Assembly: GCF_000712075.1 (NCBI RefSeq)
Contig: NZ_JONW01000007.1
Span: forward strand, 186,001-250,000
Direction of reading: 5' to 3'
Length of the DNA stretch: 64,000 nt
DNA from: Caulobacter sp. UNC358MFTsu5.1
GTDB taxonomy: Bacteria; Pseudomonadota; Alphaproteobacteria; Caulobacterales; Caulobacteraceae
Position numbers and translations under genes: made by a program. Of the stretch, positions 16,584 through 24,400 are shown piece by piece; position 1 is the stretch's first letter; each line of letters opens with the position of its first letter. Below the pieces are notes generated by a model. It was not told where the DNA came from, ran no database searches, and saw only the letters and a list, made by a program, of their open reading frames with translations.

Positions 16584-19523
16584 CTAGAACTGGCCGCGGA
16601 TACCGATCAGATAGGTCGCGCCCGGGTCGTAGAGGGTGAAGGCGGCGTTGTCGTACTGGAAGGTCTGACGCTGCTTTTCCTTGGTGATGTTGATCGCGTT
16701 GAACGTGATCTGCGGCGCGTACTTCCAGGGCAGCTGGTAGCTGGCCGACAGGTCGACCTGCTTGTAGGCGTCGGTCTTCAGACGGGCGACCGGCACGCTG
16801 TTCTGGTTCGGGTCCGAGCTGATCTGGGCGTCGTTGTAGTTGTACGACAGCCGGACCGTGGCCCCGTGGCCTTCGTAGTAGCCGGTGATGTTGTAGGTGT
16901 AGGGCGACACGCCCACCGCCACGGCCGGGGCGCCGCTGCCGTTGGCGCTCTGGTTGATGCGGGTGTAGTTGGCCGTGAAGCCGGTGCCCGGGATCAGGAA
17001 GTCCAGCGGCTGGACCCAGTTCAGTTCGTAGCCGCGGATGGTCAGGGTGCCGCCGGCGTTGACCTGCTGGCTGACGGTGACCGTCGCGACGTTCGGGCCG
17101 CCGCGCAGGTCGATGGCCGCCTGCTGCTGCTGGGTCAGGTTGGCGTAGGCCACGCCCAGCTGGCTGAACGGGATGGTGTTCGTGCCCTGGACGGTGAAGC
17201 CGTTGATCACCTTCTGGAACAGGGCCACGCCGAAGTAGCCGGCGCCGCCGGTGTACCACTCGCCGCCCATGTCGAAGTTGTTCGAGGTGTAGGGGTTGAG
17301 CGCCGGGTTGCCCTGGTTGGCCGACTGGGCCGACGGGTCGCTGAACGTCGTGCCCGGCAGCATGGCGCTGGGGTTGGCCCGGGTGATGGTGCGCGAGGCG
17401 GCCATGCGCAGGTTGATGTTGTCGCGCACCTTGTAGACGGCGTTGAAGGCCGGCAGGAACGCGTCGTAGCGGGTCTGGCGTTCCAGGGTCGTCGTCACGC
17501 CGTTGACGGTCTGCGGGCCGCGGATCGTCTGGTCGGTGGTCACGTAGCGGCCGCCGAAGTTGAAGGCCAGGTCGCGCTCCAGGATCTGGGTGACGGCGTT
17601 GCCTTCGATGTAGGCGCCGGTCGTCTCTTCCTCGATGAAGCCCGACGCGGCGGCGGTGGCCGCGGTGGCCACGGCCGGGGCCGTGTCGTTGAAGCGGTCG
17701 AACTGACTGGCCTTCTTGAACGAGTCGTAGTCGACCGTGATGAAGCCCAGCGGGCCCGGACGCAGGTACGAGGCGAGCTGGGCCTGGGTGATGGCCGAGC
17801 CGGCCTGGCCGTTACAGGCCGGGGTCGGCGTGGGAACGGCGTTGTTCACCAGGCCGCCGCCGCAGGTGAAGGTCTGCCAGGCGGCGCTGTTGTCCAAGGC
17901 CTGGATCGAGCGGCTGATGTCGTCGTAGGCGACGCCGACCTTGATGTAGTTCTCGCTGCTTTCGCCGATCTTCAAGTTCCAGTGCGTGCCCTTGTTGGAG
18001 GTGACGCGCTTCTCGTTCTGGATGTTCAGGCGGCCGCCGGCGAAGGTCCAACCCAGGTTCGGGTCGTTCAGGTTGGCGGCGGTCTTGATCAGCGGCATGT
18101 CGCCGCCGGTGTTGTCGAAGTCGACGGTCAGGCCGTTGGGCGAGTTGACCAGGATGGTCGGCGCTTCGCGGAAGAACACGCTGCGGCTCAGGTTGAACTG
18201 GCCGTCCAGCAGCAGCCACGGATTGATCTGCCAGGAGCCGCCCGGGTTGATGTTGTAGAACTCGGTCTTCTCGTCATAGGGCCGCGCTTCCAGGAAGAAC
18301 TGGGAGTTGGCGAAGGTGCCCTTGGTGACGACGTTGTTGCTGTCGACCTTGACGTTCAGCGGGATCATGCCGCTCGAGTTGCGGACGATCCAGTCCATGT
18401 CGAGGCGGTTGAAGTTGTTGTGGGTCTTGCCGCCCAGCAGGTCGATATAGAAGGCCAGGGCGTCGTTCGGACGCCATTCGCCCGAGATCAGCAGCGAGTC
18501 GCGGTTGCGCTTGCCTTCGCTGTAGGACTGGCGGCCCAGGCGCGGCAGCAGACCGTCGCCCAGCTGCTGGGCGGTGGTGCCGGGGTTCAGGCCTTCCAGA
18601 TAGGCCTTGGTGACCGGCGTGCCGGCGATCAGGCCGTTGCCGGCGTTGGCCGGCACGGTGTCGGCGAACTTGAAGCCGTTGCCGCCGATGGCGCTGTTGC
18701 AGGTCGGGTCGGCCGAGGTCGGGGTCGCCGTGCCGGTGGGCGTGGTGCCGCACTGGGCGTAGGTCAGGTTGGCGTTGGTCCAGCCGATGGTCTCGAAGCC
18801 GTCGGTGCGGCTCTTGGTGCGGACGCCGGCATAGCCCAGCAGCAGGCCGAATTCGCCGTGGCTGGTGTCCCAGGAGTCGCTGGCCAGGATGGCGCCGCGC
18901 GGGCTCCACTTGCCGGCGCTCTCCTGGTAGCTGGCCTGGGTCGAATAGGTGAAGTGGCGGCCGGGCCGGTCCAGCGGACGGGCGTTGCGCATGTTGACCA
19001 CGCCGGCGACGCCGCCTTCGACCTGGCTGGCCGTCGGGGTCTTGGCGACGTCCAGGCGGGTGAACAGTTCCGTCGGGAACAGGTTCAGGTCGACTTCGCG
19101 GTTCTGGTTCTGGGCGTCGGTGCGGCCCGACGAGGCCACGGCGATCTGCGAACCGTTCAGCAGGATCTTGGTGAAGTTGGTGCCCAGGCCGCGCACGGCG
19201 ATGTTCAGGCCGTCGCCGTTGATTTCACGGGTCAGCTGGATGCCCGGGATGCGGTTCAGCGACTCGGCGATGTTGAGGTCGGGGAACTTGCCGATGTCTT
19301 CGGCGAAGACCGAGTCCTGGAAGGTGATGCTCTCGCGCTTGGCGTTCGTGGCGTCGGCGAGGCTCTTGCGGAAGCCGGTGACGACCACTTCCTCGACCGT
19401 GTCGGAGCTGGTGGCGGCGGGCGCCGTCTGTTGAGCGAAGGCCGGCGCGGCGGCCAGGCCGGTCAGGCAGCTGGCGCCGACGAGCGCCAGACGCAACGCG
19501 CGCGAGTGGAATGAGTGGACCAT
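16584..19523 (-). CDS. TonB-dependent receptor, probable xylo-oligosaccharide/aldouronate transporter
   Basis: The product is 979 residues with signal peptide MVHSFHSRALRLALVGASCL (cleavage near Ala-Phe-Ala-Gln). It has a TonB box (SDTVEEVVVTGFRKSL), a plug domain (ESLNRIPGIQLTREINGDG, IAVRGLGTNFTKILLNG, VEGGVAGVVNMRNARPL) and a long beta barrel ending in a C-terminal Phe (ATYLIGIRGQF). A GGGGAG ribosome site precedes the ATG. This large-barrel type is the one that takes up oligosaccharides in Caulobacter and sphingomonads; the substrate is inferred from the xylan context and from both operator types upstream. A strong terminator follows, so it is probably monocistronic. Confidence 0.9.
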   Translation of the reverse strand: MVHSFHSRALRLALVGASCLTGLAAAPAFAQQTAPAATSSDTVEEVVVTGFRKSLADATNAKRESITFQDSVFAEDIGKFPDLNIAESLNRIPGIQLTREINGDGLNIAVRGLGTNFTKILLNGSQIAVASSGRTDAQNQNREVDLNLFPTELFTRLDVAKTPTASQVEGGVAGVVNMRNARPLDRPGRHFTYSTQASYQESAGKWSPRGAILASDSWDTSHGEFGLLLGYAGVRTKSRTDGFETIGWTNANLTYAQCGTTPTGTATPTSADPTCNSAIGGNGFKFADTVPANAGNGLIAGTPVTKAYLEGLNPGTTAQQLGDGLLPRLGRQSYSEGKRNRDSLLISGEWRPNDALAFYIDLLGGKTHNNFNRLDMDWIVRNSSGMIPLNVKVDSNNVVTKGTFANSQFFLEARPYDEKTEFYNINPGGSWQINPWLLLDGQFNLSRSVFFREAPTILVNSPNGLTVDFDNTGGDMPLIKTAANLNDPNLGWTFAGGRLNIQNEKRVTSNKGTHWNLKIGESSENYIKVGVAYDDISRSIQALDNSAAWQTFTCGGGLVNNAVPTPTPACNGQAGSAITQAQLASYLRPGPLGFITVDYDSFKKASQFDRFNDTAPAVATAATAAASGFIEEETTGAYIEGNAVTQILERDLAFNFGGRYVTTDQTIRGPQTVNGVTTTLERQTRYDAFLPAFNAVYKVRDNINLRMAASRTITRANPSAMLPGTTFSDPSAQSANQGNPALNPYTSNNFDMGGEWYTGGAGYFGVALFQKVINGFTVQGTNTIPFSQLGVAYANLTQQQQAAIDLRGGPNVATVTVSQQVNAGGTLTIRGYELNWVQPLDFLIPGTGFTANYTRINQSANGSGAPAVAVGVSPYTYNITGYYEGHGATVRLSYNYNDAQISSDPNQNSVPVARLKTDAYKQVDLSASYQLPWKYAPQITFNAINITKEKQRQTFQYDNAAFTLYDPGATYLIGIRGQF

Positions 19524-19622
19524 GTTTCTCCCCTTGACGTCTCGGTGCTCTGCGCACCTGTCGTTCTGCCCCTTCCCAATCCCGCCTTCGATCGTCCGCG
19601 CACGGCGGCGATCGAATGGTCA

Positions 19623-19636
19623 TGGTAGCGGTCACA
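19623..19636. promoter_or_regulatory. LacI-type operator (site L4) upstream of TonB-dependent receptor 1
   Basis: TGGTAGCGGTCACA fits the consensus TGGTANCGGTNNCA at every defined position. It is 100 bp upstream of the receptor start codon on the minus strand. Confidence 0.6.
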
Positions 19637-19673
19637 ACATGATCGTTACGAGGTAAGGCCTCGCAAGTCAACG

Positions 19674-19684
19674 AGGTCATACCT
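19674..19684. promoter_or_regulatory. GntR/FCD-type operator-like dyad (site G5)
   Basis: AGGTCATACCT keeps the dyad form of TGGTCNGACCA but has A and T at the two ends and T for G at position 7. Other weak versions lie nearby: ATGTCCGACCA at 19697-19707 and TGTCTGACA at 19773-19781. The cluster suggests the receptor promoter binds the GntR regulator, with lower confidence per site. Confidence 0.35.
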
Positions 19685-19797
19685 CTAGAAAAACCAATGT
19701 CCGACCATTTGCCGCCCGGTGTTGCCGGCCGAACACCCAAGGGAACGTGAACATCGACGATAAAAGGTCAAATGTCTGACAAATGAGAAGACGGGTA

Positions 19798-19808
19798 TGG
19801 TCTTACCA
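19798..19808. promoter_or_regulatory. GntR/FCD-type operator (site G6)
   Basis: TGGTCTTACCA has the outer arms TGGT/ACCA intact and one mismatch to TGGTCNGACCA. It lies 275 bp from the receptor start, in the 397-bp gap between the receptor gene and the end of the halogenase operon. It could serve as a remote second site. Confidence 0.4.
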
Positions 19809-19864
19809 ATGACGTTCGATCGGTGAAGATGCACGGAATTCGGTCGAGCGCGCAGGCAATCGGT

Positions 19865-19892
19865 TCGAGTCGACGCGGCCGCGTCGACTCGA
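19865..19892. repeat. Perfect 28-bp palindrome just past the halogenase operon
   Basis: TCGAGTCGACGCGG is followed directly by its exact reverse complement, giving 14+14 bp with no spacer. It starts 28 bp beyond the stop codon of the last gene of the minus-strand halogenase operon, where a terminator is expected. No T-run follows on either strand. As RNA it could form a long hairpin that ends or stabilises the transcript. Confidence 0.7.
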
Positions 19893-19920
19893 GATGTCAG
19901 ACAGAAGAGTCCTGGGCGAT

Positions 19921-21438
19921 TTAGACCGCCGCGCAGTTTTCGGCGATGAAGGTCATGTGGTCGGGCATGACCTGGGCGGACTTGGCGATGACGCCGCGAA
20001 TGTTGTCCATGTTGGCGCGAAGTTGGTGGTCGGACATCACATCGGCCATCGGGTCGTGGCCGCGCGGCTCGATCCCCTGGCCGATCATCACCGCGAACCA
20101 GCTGGTGTCGGTGAACAGCTCCTCGTTCTCGCGGAACACCCGGCCGTAGCTTTTGAACACGGCCATCTTGTCGGCCAGATAGTCCGGGATCGGCATCTCC
20201 CGCAGATAGTCCCAATAGGGCGTGTCGTTCCGCCGGGTGGCGTGGAAATGCAGGATGAGGAAGTCGCGGATCGTCTCGTAGTCGAACTGCATCACGCGGT
20301 TGTAGCGGTCGATGTCGGGCTGCTCGAAACGCCTGTCGGGGAACATGGCCAGCAGGCGCGAGATGCCGACCTGGATCAGGTGGATGCTCTGGCTTTCCAG
20401 CGGCTCCATGAAGCCGGCGGACAGGCCGATGGCCACGACGTTCTTGTTCCAGCTCTTCTTGCGCCGCCCGGCCGTGAAGCGGAGCGTGAAGGGATCGCGA
20501 AGCGGCTCGCCGTCCAGATTGGCCAGCAGGTAGGCGGTCGCCTCGTCCTCGCTGATGCGCGCGCTGGAATAGGCGTAGCCGTTGCCCAGGCGATGCTGCA
20601 GCGGGATGCGCCACTGCCAGCCGGCCGGTCGGGCGGTGGCGCGGGTCACGGGATTGGTCGAGCCGCCCAGGGCGCAGGGCACGGCCACGGCGCGGTCGTT
20701 GAGCAGCCAATGGGACCAGTCCTCGAAGCCGGTCTTCAGGGTCTGTTCGATCAGCAGGCCCCGGAACCCCGAGCAGTCGATGAACAGGTCGCCCTCGACC
20801 CGCTCGCCGCCCTGCAGGGTCACGGCCTCGATGAAGCCGTCCTCGGCGCGCTGGTGGACGTCGACGATCCGGCCTTCCTGGCGGCGCACCCCGCGCTCCT
20901 CGGCGTAGCCGCGCAGGAACCGGGCGTAGAGGCCGGCGTCGATGTGATAGGCGTGGTCGATCTTGCCCAGCGGCGAGTTGGGCTGGTTGTTGGCCCGCAT
21001 GAACTTGCCCTGGGCCGACGCCACGGCCTGCAGCGAGTAGTCGCCGAGGTCGGCGGCTTCGCCCATCGCCTTCTGCCGCAGCCAATAGGCGTGGAACGAC
21101 ACCCCCTCCATGTCGACGCCATAGGGGCCGAACGGGTGGTGGTACCGGTGGCCGATCGTCTTCCAGTCGATGAAGTCGATGCCCAGCTTGAAGGTCGCCT
21201 TGGTGCGGCGGACGAACTCCAGCTCGTCCAGGCCCAGCATGCGGTTGAAGATCTTGATCTGCGGGATCGTGGACTCGCCGACGCCCACCGTGCCGATCTC
21301 CTCGGACTCCACCAGGGTCACCTGGGTGTAGCCGTCCTTCAGGAAACGACCCAGCGCCGCCGCCGTCATCCAGCCAGCCGTGCCGCCGCCGACGATGACG
21401 ACCTTGCGCAGGCGTTGATTGGTCATGCGGGAACTCAT
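19921..21438 (-). CDS. Flavin-dependent tryptophan halogenase family protein (paralogue 1, last in operon)
   Basis: This 505-residue protein starts at 21438, its ATG overlapping the TGA of the preceding gene (ATGA). It has the FAD motif GGGTAGW (residues 17-23), VGVGESTIP, the halogenase lysine in ATFKLG (Lys84, equivalent of PrnA Lys79), the WxWxIP signature as WQWRIP (274-279), and the catalytic Glu in EPLESQSIHLIQ (Glu348, equivalent of PrnA Glu346). All active-site hallmarks of FADH2-dependent halogenation via HOCl are present. The real substrate is unknown. Such paralogues often sit beside TonB-dependent receptors in Caulobacterales and Xanthomonas, and are not necessarily involved in making antibiotics. 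A separate flavin reductase would be needed; none is in the window. Confidence 0.9.
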   Translation of the reverse strand: MSSRMTNQRLRKVVIVGGGTAGWMTAAALGRFLKDGYTQVTLVESEEIGTVGVGESTIPQIKIFNRMLGLDELEFVRRTKATFKLGIDFIDWKTIGHRYHHPFGPYGVDMEGVSFHAYWLRQKAMGEAADLGDYSLQAVASAQGKFMRANNQPNSPLGKIDHAYHIDAGLYARFLRGYAEERGVRRQEGRIVDVHQRAEDGFIEAVTLQGGERVEGDLFIDCSGFRGLLIEQTLKTGFEDWSHWLLNDRAVAVPCALGGSTNPVTRATARPAGWQWRIPLQHRLGNGYAYSSARISEDEATAYLLANLDGEPLRDPFTLRFTAGRRKKSWNKNVVAIGLSAGFMEPLESQSIHLIQVGISRLLAMFPDRRFEQPDIDRYNRVMQFDYETIRDFLILHFHATRRNDTPYWDYLREMPIPDYLADKMAVFKSYGRVFRENEELFTDTSWFAVMIGQGIEPRGHDPMADVMSDHQLRANMDNIRGVIAKSAQVMPDHMTFIAENCAAV

Positions 21439-22955
21439 GCTGGGATGTTGGCGGCCGCGTCGGCGGCGCAGTAGCGGGCGATGAACGCCTGGTGGTCCGG
21501 CATGGCCTGGGCCGTCTGGCCGATCAGGTCCGCCATCCGCTTGAGGCGATGGACCAGGGCGGCCTCGGGCAGGGTGTCGACCAGGGCGTCGTACTGGCGC
21601 GGCACGATCCCCTGGCCCAGCAGCACGGCGATCCAGCTGGGCTCGGCGAACAGGTCGTAGTCGGACTGGAAGATGCGGCCCCGGCCGGCGAACAGCTCGA
21701 TCTTGCGCGCCAGGGTGTCGGGGATCTCCATCGTCCGGACATAGTCCCAATAGGGCGTGTCCGAGCGCTCGGTGGCCTTGAAGTGCAGGATGATGAAGTC
21801 GCGGACCAGCTCGACCTGCTGGGCGGTCAGGCGGTTGTACTCGTCGATCTCCAGCGGATCGAAGCCTTTGTCCGGGAACAGGGCCAAGAGCTTGGTGATC
21901 CCCGCCTGGATCAGGTGGATGCTGGTGCTCTCCAGCGGCTCCAGGAAGCCGGACGACAGGCCGATGGCGACGCAGTTCTTGATCCAGGCCTGGTCCCGGC
22001 GACCGGCCTGGAAGCGCAGGAAGTTGGGATCGGCCTGGGCCGGACCGTCCAGCCCTGCGGTCAGGGCGGCCAGGGCCTCGTCGTCGCCGATATGGGCGCT
22101 GGAATAGACGTAGCCGTTGCCGGTGCGGTGCTGCAGCGGGATGCGCCAGCGCCAGCCGGCCTTGTCGGCGGTGGCGCGGGTATAGGGCGTCAGCCCGTCG
22201 CCGCCGGTGGCGCAGGGCAGGGCCACGGCGCGGTCGTTGGGCAGCCAGCGGCTCCAGTCCAGATAGCGCCCGCCCAGGGTCTGGCCGATCAGCAGGGCGC
22301 GGAAGCCCGTGCAGTCGATGAACAGGTCGGCCTCGATCGTGCGGCCGTCCTCCAGGGTGACCGACTGGATGAAGCCGTCCTCGCCGCGCAGGGCCACGTC
22401 GGCGACCTTGCCCTCGATCCGCGTCGCGCCGCGCTTCTCGGCGAAGCCGCGCAGGAAGCGGGCGTAGAGGCCGGCGTCGAAGTGGAAGGCGTATTTCAGG
22501 CTCGACAGCACCTTGGCCGGATCGGGATCGGGCATGGCGAAGCGGTTCTGGCGCGCGGCGACCGCCGCCAGGTTGAAGTCCTCGATCGGCCCGACCCGGT
22601 CGCGCACCTTGCGCCAGATCTGGTGGAACTTGATGGCCTCGATATCCAGGCCGAAGGTCCCGAACGGGTGGATGTAGCGGTCGCCCAGGCGCGTCCAGTC
22701 GCGGAACTCGATGCCCAGCTTGAAGGTCGCGCGGGTGGCCCGCATGAACTCGCGCTCGTCGATGCCGAGCATGGCGTTGAAGGTCAGGATGGGCGGGATG
22801 GTGGCCTCGCCGACGCCGACCGTGCCGATCTGCTCGGATTCGACCAGCACGACCTCGACCTGGCCGTTCAGCACCTTGGACAGCGCGGCGGCGGTCATCC
22901 AGCCGGCCGTGCCGCCGCCCAGGACCAGGACCTTACGGATAGGGGCGGGAGTCAT
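21435..22955 (-). CDS. Flavin-dependent tryptophan halogenase family protein (paralogue 2)
   Basis: The 506-residue protein starts at 22955 with an ATGA overlap to the gene before it. It carries GGGTAGW (13-19), VGVGEATIP, Lys79 in ATFKLG, WRWRIP (268-273) and Glu342 in EPLESTSIHLIQ, so the catalytic set is complete. Dinucleotide and active-site segments are nearly identical to paralogues 1 and 4, while the substrate-facing middle (for example IEAIKFHQIWRKVRDRVGPI) differs, which suggests a different substrate or position specificity. The overlap coupling points to fixed stoichiometry with its neighbours. Confidence 0.9.
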   Translation of the reverse strand: MTPAPIRKVLVLGGGTAGWMTAAALSKVLNGQVEVVLVESEQIGTVGVGEATIPPILTFNAMLGIDEREFMRATRATFKLGIEFRDWTRLGDRYIHPFGTFGLDIEAIKFHQIWRKVRDRVGPIEDFNLAAVAARQNRFAMPDPDPAKVLSSLKYAFHFDAGLYARFLRGFAEKRGATRIEGKVADVALRGEDGFIQSVTLEDGRTIEADLFIDCTGFRALLIGQTLGGRYLDWSRWLPNDRAVALPCATGGDGLTPYTRATADKAGWRWRIPLQHRTGNGYVYSSAHIGDDEALAALTAGLDGPAQADPNFLRFQAGRRDQAWIKNCVAIGLSSGFLEPLESTSIHLIQAGITKLLALFPDKGFDPLEIDEYNRLTAQQVELVRDFIILHFKATERSDTPYWDYVRTMEIPDTLARKIELFAGRGRIFQSDYDLFAEPSWIAVLLGQGIVPRQYDALVDTLPEAALVHRLKRMADLIGQTAQAMPDHQAFIARYCAADAAANIPA

Positions 22956-24400
22956 GCGCGGTCCTTCAGGGCGTCGGCGTGCGGCGGCATGGCCTGGGCG
23001 GCCTGGCGGATCATTCTGCGCAGCCGGGCCAGGGCGGCGTCGGCCTGGGCGGGAGGGATGCGGTCGGCCAGCCGGTCGTGGCGGCGCGGCGTGATCCCGT
23101 GGCCGAGAAACGCCCCGACCCAGGCGCCTTCCACGAAGGTCTCCTCGTCGTACAGCACCACGCGGCCCCGGCTCTCGAACTGGACCTGCTTGTACGCCAG
23201 GGCCGGGGAGGGCGCGGCGCGCCGAGCCTGGACCCACGGCGGCTCGGTCCGCGTGGCGGCCGCGTAGCGGAACACGGCCAGGTCGCGGGCCCGGTCCTGC
23301 TCCTCGGCCATCAGCCGGTTGTACTCCATCGCCGCCAAGGGCGAGCCGTCGGCGGCGGGCAGCAGGGCGATCAGACGGCCGACGCCGCTCTGGATGGCCT
23401 GGGCGTCGTCGCCGTTCAGCGGCTCCAACTGGCTCGCGGCCGGGCCGACCGCCACGCAATTGCCCGACCAGACCTGCCGGCGGCGGCCGTTGCGCAGGGG
23501 GACGATCGTCGCCTCGCCGCCCAGGATATCGCGCGCCTCGTCGTCGGAGGTCAGGCCCCCGGCGTAGGCCAGGGTCACGGCGTCGCCGCCGCGCAGCGGG
23601 ACGCGCCGCAGCCAGCCCTCGGCGATCGCCTCGAACTCGGTCAGCGGCGGCGGGGCGGCGCGGGGCGCGACCTCGCGCAGGGCCAGGCGGTCGCAGGGCA
23701 GGGCGGGCTCGTCGACCCAGCCGGCGTCTTGTGTCGCGCCGATCAGCCGGCCGTCCGGCGTGACGTCGATGAACAGGTCGGCGACGATCCGCTCGCCGTC
23801 GGCCAGGACCACGGCGGCGATCCGGCCGTCCTCCGCCAGGACGACGTCGGCGATCTCGCCCGCGCGGGCCTCGACGCGGCCCGCCGTCGCCCGCAGCGCC
23901 GCGACATAGGCGGCGGCGTCCAGGTGCAGGCCGTAGGACAGGGTCGACAGCACCGAGCGAGGGTCCTCGCTGGGCGGGGCGAACCGGCCCAGCCGTCCGG
24001 CCACGGCGGCCAGGCTGTAGTCCTCGTAGCGGCCGGCGTCGCCCCGCTCGCGGGCGCGCAGCCAGTGATGATGGAAGGCCACGCCGTCGAAGCCGGCGCC
24101 GGCGTCGCTGAAGCCTTCCACATGGTCGTGGCCGGGATCGGTCCAGCCGCTGTAGCGCGCGCCCAGCTTGAAGGTCCCGCGCGCGCTCCGCATCAGGGCC
24201 GCTTCGTCCAGGCCGAGCAGGCCGTGGAAGGTCCGCAGGGCGGGCAGGGTGGATAAGGCTCCCCGGGGCGCCGAGGCCGCGGTCTCGACCAGGCGCAGGG
24301 TCCCATCCCCGGGTAGGACCCGGGCCAGGGCGCAGGCCGTCATCCAGCCGGCGACGCCGCCGCCCAGGACGGCGACGCTGTTCAGGGACGGGCGGCTCAT
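22952..24400 (-). CDS. Degenerate halogenase-family flavoprotein (paralogue 3), likely not a halogenase
   Basis: This 482-residue paralogue starts at 24400, again by an ATGA overlap. It keeps the FAD-binding GGGVAGW (13-19) and Lys78 in GTFKLG. It has lost key features: VGVGEATIP is replaced by RGALSTLPA, WxWxIP is WLRRVP (263-268), FIDCSGFR is FIDVTPDGR, and the catalytic Glu is Asn329 in EPLNGDDAQAIQ. The reading frame is intact over full length with normal codon use and coupling to both neighbours, so it is not a decaying pseudogene. A structural partner or a flavoprotein with other chemistry is more likely. What it does is not known. Confidence 0.85.
   Translation of the reverse strand: MSRPSLNSVAVLGGGVAGWMTACALARVLPGDGTLRLVETAASAPRGALSTLPALRTFHGLLGLDEAALMRSARGTFKLGARYSGWTDPGHDHVEGFSDAGAGFDGVAFHHHWLRARERGDAGRYEDYSLAAVAGRLGRFAPPSEDPRSVLSTLSYGLHLDAAAYVAALRATAGRVEARAGEIADVVLAEDGRIAAVVLADGERIVADLFIDVTPDGRLIGATQDAGWVDEPALPCDRLALREVAPRAAPPPLTEFEAIAEGWLRRVPLRGGDAVTLAYAGGLTSDDEARDILGGEATIVPLRNGRRRQVWSGNCVAVGPAASQLEPLNGDDAQAIQSGVGRLIALLPAADGSPLAAMEYNRLMAEEQDRARDLAVFRYAAATRTEPPWVQARRAAPSPALAYKQVQFESRGRVVLYDEETFVEGAWVGAFLGHGITPRRHDRLADRIPPAQADAALARLRRMIRQAAQAMPPHADALKDRA

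Noticed and set aside
19865-19892. Cloning-linker origin of the SalI-NotI-SalI-like palindrome
   Set aside because: It is embedded in continuous genomic context with no vector sequence on either side, and such sites are common by chance in GC-rich DNA. It is kept as a natural palindrome, with the artefact check listed in the finding.
22952-24400. Halogenase paralogue 3 as a pseudogene
   Set aside because: The frame is intact over full length with overlapping starts and stops on both sides, and the FAD motif and Lys78 are kept, so loss of active-site motifs looks like a change of function.
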